From the NCBI GenBank assembly GCA_030654075.1, contig JAURYB010000195.1, positions 1 through 56,000 of the forward strand: 56,000 nt of DNA. Reading direction: 5' to 3'. A program made the position numbers and the translations under genes. The notes below the pieces were generated by a model, which was given only the letters and a program-made list of their open reading frames with translations, was not told the DNA's origin and did not search any database. Of this stretch, positions 52,523-56,000 are shown piece after piece. Position 1 is the first letter of the stretch, and every line of letters starts with the position of its first letter. This stretch comes from Bacteroidales bacterium. GTDB taxonomy: Bacteria > Bacteroidota > Bacteroidia > Bacteroidales > UBA4417.

Positions 52523-54085
52523 TTAAACCATTAGATTTTTATCGATAAATTGCGGGAGCCGTTCTTTGAGTTGTGAAGCTTTGATGTTGTTGATCACGTA
52601 AGTCAGCAATTTTTGCGGGTCGATGTCGTGCTTTTTACAGGTACCAAAGAAACTGTAAAACATGGCCATATTTTCAGCCGCGTCGTGATTGCCGGCAAAG
52701 AGATAGTTCTTTCGGCCTAAGGCTAAGGGTCTGATCGCATTTTAAATTAATTTATTGTCTATTTCCAGGATTACGTCTTTGAGGTAGTTTTGCAAGCTGA
52801 TCCATCTGTTTGCGCAATATTCAAATGCCACACCAATAGGACTCTTAGGCAAAACCTTGCTTCGTTCATCATAGATGTTTGAGCCAATTTCGTTGATGAT
52901 GGGCAATGATTTTTCTAATCATAATACATGTCGTTGTTCATGAGTCATGCCGTCTTCTCTGGCCAATGCCTCTATGACATACAATTGCTGAATGAGTTTT
53001 AATACGTTGTATGCCCGCTGCTGGTCGTTTGCAGCGCTTTGTCAAAATACCGGCGTGCGTGTGCCCAACACGACAGGTGTGTGATGCCCAGTGTTTCGGT
53101 CAAATGGGTATAGCCAGAATAGCTATCCGTTTGGATATAGCCTTTGAATGTGGACAAATCGAGTAATGGTTCAAGAGTGGATCGTCCTTTATAATACTCA
53201 AAAAGCACAGATTTTGTCAATGGGGCATACTTCACCCACATATAGCCCTGGTGCGTTGTACCGGGTTTATCCTTATCCAGGACTTTTATGGGCGATTCGT
53301 TAATCTGCTGGTATATTTCACTAAAAACATATAACCGATGTACGGCATAAAGTGGTTTCAGATGTTCTGCCCCCAGTTTAACCCACGACTCGAAAGTGCT
53401 TGTAGGTAAGGGTTACACCCATTTGCCCTATCCGCTGCTGTATGAGGTAATAGAGAAGTTGAAAGATAAATTTATCGGTGAAGATCATTGCCAAAAGTGC
53501 GGCGCAGGCAATACAGTTATGAATTGGCCTGTTTAATTCGGCAATAACCTGCATCTGGCAGCCCTTTCCGTCCTCTTTGGTCATGTATTTTGGACGGATG
53601 GTAAGGTTGATGTGCAGTTTTGCCGGTGTGTAATCCAGTTCTTCAGTTACTTCTTTCCCGATACATACCATGCCAGTTATGTCTTCTTCGGGCTCAAGGG
53701 TGATTTCAACCACCGGTAAATGATCCGACAGGGCTAAACGGCCCGGATGTACTTTTTTGTCCTTTTTGCGCTCATAGGCGACCCTGATCTTTTCGTGCTC
53801 TTCAGCCGCGGCTTGCTCAATCTCTATGGTTTTGGGCTCAAATTCAAGTATCATTTGGTCCGGAAGGCTGGATGAGATGAGGCTCTCTCTTTTATATCCA
53901 GAGTTCATACGCTGCAACTGCGCGTATTTAAATCGCTCTGCCTGAAGTTCGGCGGAGAGTCCTGATATGTAATCCTCTTTTTCAAAAATGATGGAAGTGC
54001 TTTCAGAAATGATAGCCTCTAAAAAAGCGACTCTTTGTACGAGTTCCTCAGGGGTAAAATCAGCTGCTTTTTGTGGTGCTTCCAT
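52523..54085 (-). pseudogene. tnpC: IS66 transposase TnpC, multiply disrupted
   Basis: Reading through the breaks gives a full IS66 transposase from MEAPQKAADFTPEELVQRVAFLEAI to QFIDKNLMV. The lesions I can see: a one-base insertion near 53405-53410 (after GQMGVTL), a frameshift near 53030-53040 (after RRYFDKALQ), TGA at 52919-52921 in HVL*LEKS (Arg in relatives) and TAA at 52742-52744 in NKLI*NAIRP, which replaces the Glu that I take to be the third catalytic acid. The first Asp (IFTDKF) and second Asp (QTDSYSGY) regions survive. Confidence 0.9.
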
Positions 54086-54147
54086 GTATAAAATATACAC
54101 TAAAACACTGAACTGACAAGGGTTTTAGGGAAATAAAAGTGATATAT

Positions 54148-54495
54148 TTATACAAATTCAAACCGCTTCTTCCTTTTCATTTTATCAAAAGAGAGACCTT
54201 CCAGAAGCATCAAAAACTCTTCTCTTTTAATCTCTTTGGAAGGCCCGTTAACAGCTGTATATCGCCGATACCTGTCCTTTTCCAGTCGCTTGTAAAACAA
54301 AGCGAACCCATCCCCATCCCAATAAAGCAACTTGATGTGGGTGCGTGGATTGTTCAAAAAGCTGAAAATATCGCCGGAAACCGGGTTTTTGCTCAGATTA
54401 TTGCGCACAATCCCAGCCAAGCCATCAAAGCCATTGCGCATATCGATGGGCTGGCAACATTGATAATATCGCAGATTTGCACTTAAGACAAGCAT
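54148..54495 (-). CDS. tnpB: IS66 accessory protein TnpB
   Basis: A 115-residue IS66 Orf2/TnpB protein that looks intact: ANLRYYQCCQPIDMRNGFDGLAGIVRNNLSKNPVSGDIFSFLNNPRTHIKLLYWDGDGFALFYKRLEKDRY. TnpB is needed together with TnpA and TnpC for IS66 transposition; its molecular role is not known. The codon before its start is the stop codon of tnpA (adjacent, 0-base gap). Since TnpC is broken, it is probably non-functional in this copy. Confidence 0.92.
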   Translation of the reverse strand: MLVLSANLRYYQCCQPIDMRNGFDGLAGIVRNNLSKNPVSGDIFSFLNNPRTHIKLLYWDGDGFALFYKRLEKDRYRRYTAVNGPSKEIKREEFLMLLEGLSFDKMKRKKRFEFV

Positions 54496-54789
54496 CTATC
54501 CGTACACTTTTACGCACAAGCCTCCAGGAAAAGTGAAAACCCGTTGTGCCTGGGTCGTGCTTTCGTTGGTTGTTAATGGCTGTTCAATACCGGCCAATTG
54601 CCTGGCTGACGGTACCAACTCAACAAAGTGCGGGGAACTTTCCGATGAAACCCGCTTTTTGCGAACCCAGTACTCAAAACAACTCTTAGAAAGACATATA
54701 GAAGAGGCGAACTCCTGCATCGTTCTTCCGCTCTTTTTCCACTCGTCAACCCTGCCAAACAGGGCTACCTGCTTTTGACTCTCTATCAT
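54496..54789 (-). CDS. tnpA: IS66 accessory protein TnpA
   Basis: A 97-residue protein with an N-terminal helix-turn-helix-like segment (SQKQVALFGRVDEWKKSGRTMQEFASSICLSKSCFEYWVRKKRV) and a basic C-terminal end (VFTFPGGLCVKVYG). This is the IS66 Orf1/TnpA type. It is the first gene of the IS and lies 49 bases inside the right terminal repeat. Confidence 0.88.
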   Translation of the reverse strand: MIESQKQVALFGRVDEWKKSGRTMQEFASSICLSKSCFEYWVRKKRVSSESSPHFVELVPSARQLAGIEQPLTTNESTTQAQRVFTFPGGLCVKVYG

Positions 54790-54930
54790 ATACTGATTTT
54801 TGCGCCAAAGGTAGACCGGCCCGTACAGTTATGAAATATGGGGGTGGTGGGGTGGATACGTCTATTCCTTAACCATAACTATATTCTAAATCCTTTAAAG
54901 GCAAGTCTGAAGTTGATATATAGCCTAAAA

Positions 54931-54973
54931 AAAGGGCAAAAAAAAACCCTGCTACCTTTCGGAGCAGGGTTTT
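54931..54973 (-). terminator. terminator of the rRNA operon
   Basis: The arms AAACCCTGCT (54944-54953) and AGCAGGGTTT (54963-54972) pair perfectly around ACCTTTCGG. On the minus strand a run of T follows (the A tract at 54931-54946). It is ten bases beyond the 5S rRNA end. Confidence 0.92.
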
Positions 54974-54981
54974 AATAAAAT

Positions 54982-55090
<109 letters not shown>

Positions 55091-55194
55091 GGTTTTAAAT
55101 ATTTTGGTTTTTCTATAAAGCAAGAAAAAAAAATTGACAATTGAAAGAAAGAAAATACATAGTATGGCGTGAAGAGTTTATCTAACGTCAACAG

Positions 55195-56000
<806 letters not shown>

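Larger units (their letters stand above)
52500..54859 (-). mobile_element. IS66-family insertion sequence, decayed
   Basis: About 2.36 kb between 22-bp terminal inverted repeats: left 52500-52521 (starts GTATCCACCCCAGC) and right 54838-54859 (its complement starts GTATCCACCCCACC), with two mismatches. Pairing may extend outward to 52494 and 54865. It encodes the tnpA, tnpB and tnpC set on the minus strand. tnpC carries at least two frameshifts and two stop codons, so the copy cannot transpose by itself. No 8-bp target duplication is visible at these borders. Confidence 0.9.

Noticed and set aside
52486..54873. An 8-bp target-site duplication for the IS66 element
   Set aside because: The flanks do not match at the 52500/54859 or the 52494/54865 borders; the copy is too old or the borders have changed.

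Overview
The window looks like a chromosomal segment of an uncultured-type or environmental Bacteroidetes (Bacteroidales-like) bacterium. The grounds are family content (BatE, DUF3078, DUF4293, DUF2851, LysM-plus-binding-protein lipoprotein-like proteins, SusC-free but Bacteroidetes-type GH31/GH35 enzymes), a repeated -7 promoter element TATCTTTG with upstream TTG or TTTG (the pattern of the Bacteroidetes primary sigma factor), weak ribosome binding sites, and a 6S-type RNA in the zapA-rny interval. Most genes are ordinary housekeeping or conserved-hypothetical chromosomal genes, and there is no prophage or CRISPR.

Layout. 1-7.9 kb: batE, a DUF3078 outer-membrane protein, mscL, corA, a YfcE-like phosphoesterase, DUF4293, a HAD phosphatase, a small lipoprotein, a MORN-type protein and recR. 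8.1-13.4 kb: pirin, a small basic protein, a three-gene membrane/secreted cluster, and a higBA-type toxin-antitoxin pair with a palindromic operator. 13.9-19.3 kb: glmM, a long TPR protein, dedA, aroE, a thiamine-binding-type protein and DUF4342. 19.4-23 kb: a znuACB-type metal ABC importer and the PPDK/PEPS regulatory protein. 23.1-31.3 kb (mostly minus strand): LysM/periplasmic-binding protein, guaA, pepE, an EamA transporter, a TPR membrane protein and a helix-hairpin-helix protein. 31.4-36 kb: two APC amino-acid transporters and DUF2851. 36-41 kb: a coiled-coil gene, zapA, 6S RNA and rny, then a membrane-Nudix fusion, DUF493 and a purine nucleoside phosphorylase. 41-44.7 kb: small proteins, a periplasmic isochorismatase-like hydrolase and a secreted protein made of 29-residue repeats. 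44.8-52.5 kb: secreted GH35 beta-galactosidase, an APS-kinase-like protein, a large secreted GH31 enzyme and a C69 peptidase, which together suggest processing of host-derived or complex glycans and peptides. 52.5-54.9 kb: a decayed IS66-family insertion with terminal inverted repeats. 54.9-56 kb: the 3' end of an rRNA operon (5S and partial 23S, minus strand).

The most striking non-genic signal is in the intergenic DNA. More than a dozen gaps carry degenerate tandem repeats that all have a strict 7-bp period (heptamers such as TGAATAG, GATTTAC, GGGATGT, CCTAAAC, GTTAATG, ACTTGTA). The heptamer sequence differs from locus to locus, some arrays face each other as inverted repeats around single genes or within one gap, and GC-rich short palindromes are embedded among them. 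This is the part of the window that is least explained by known gene content and is the main lead.
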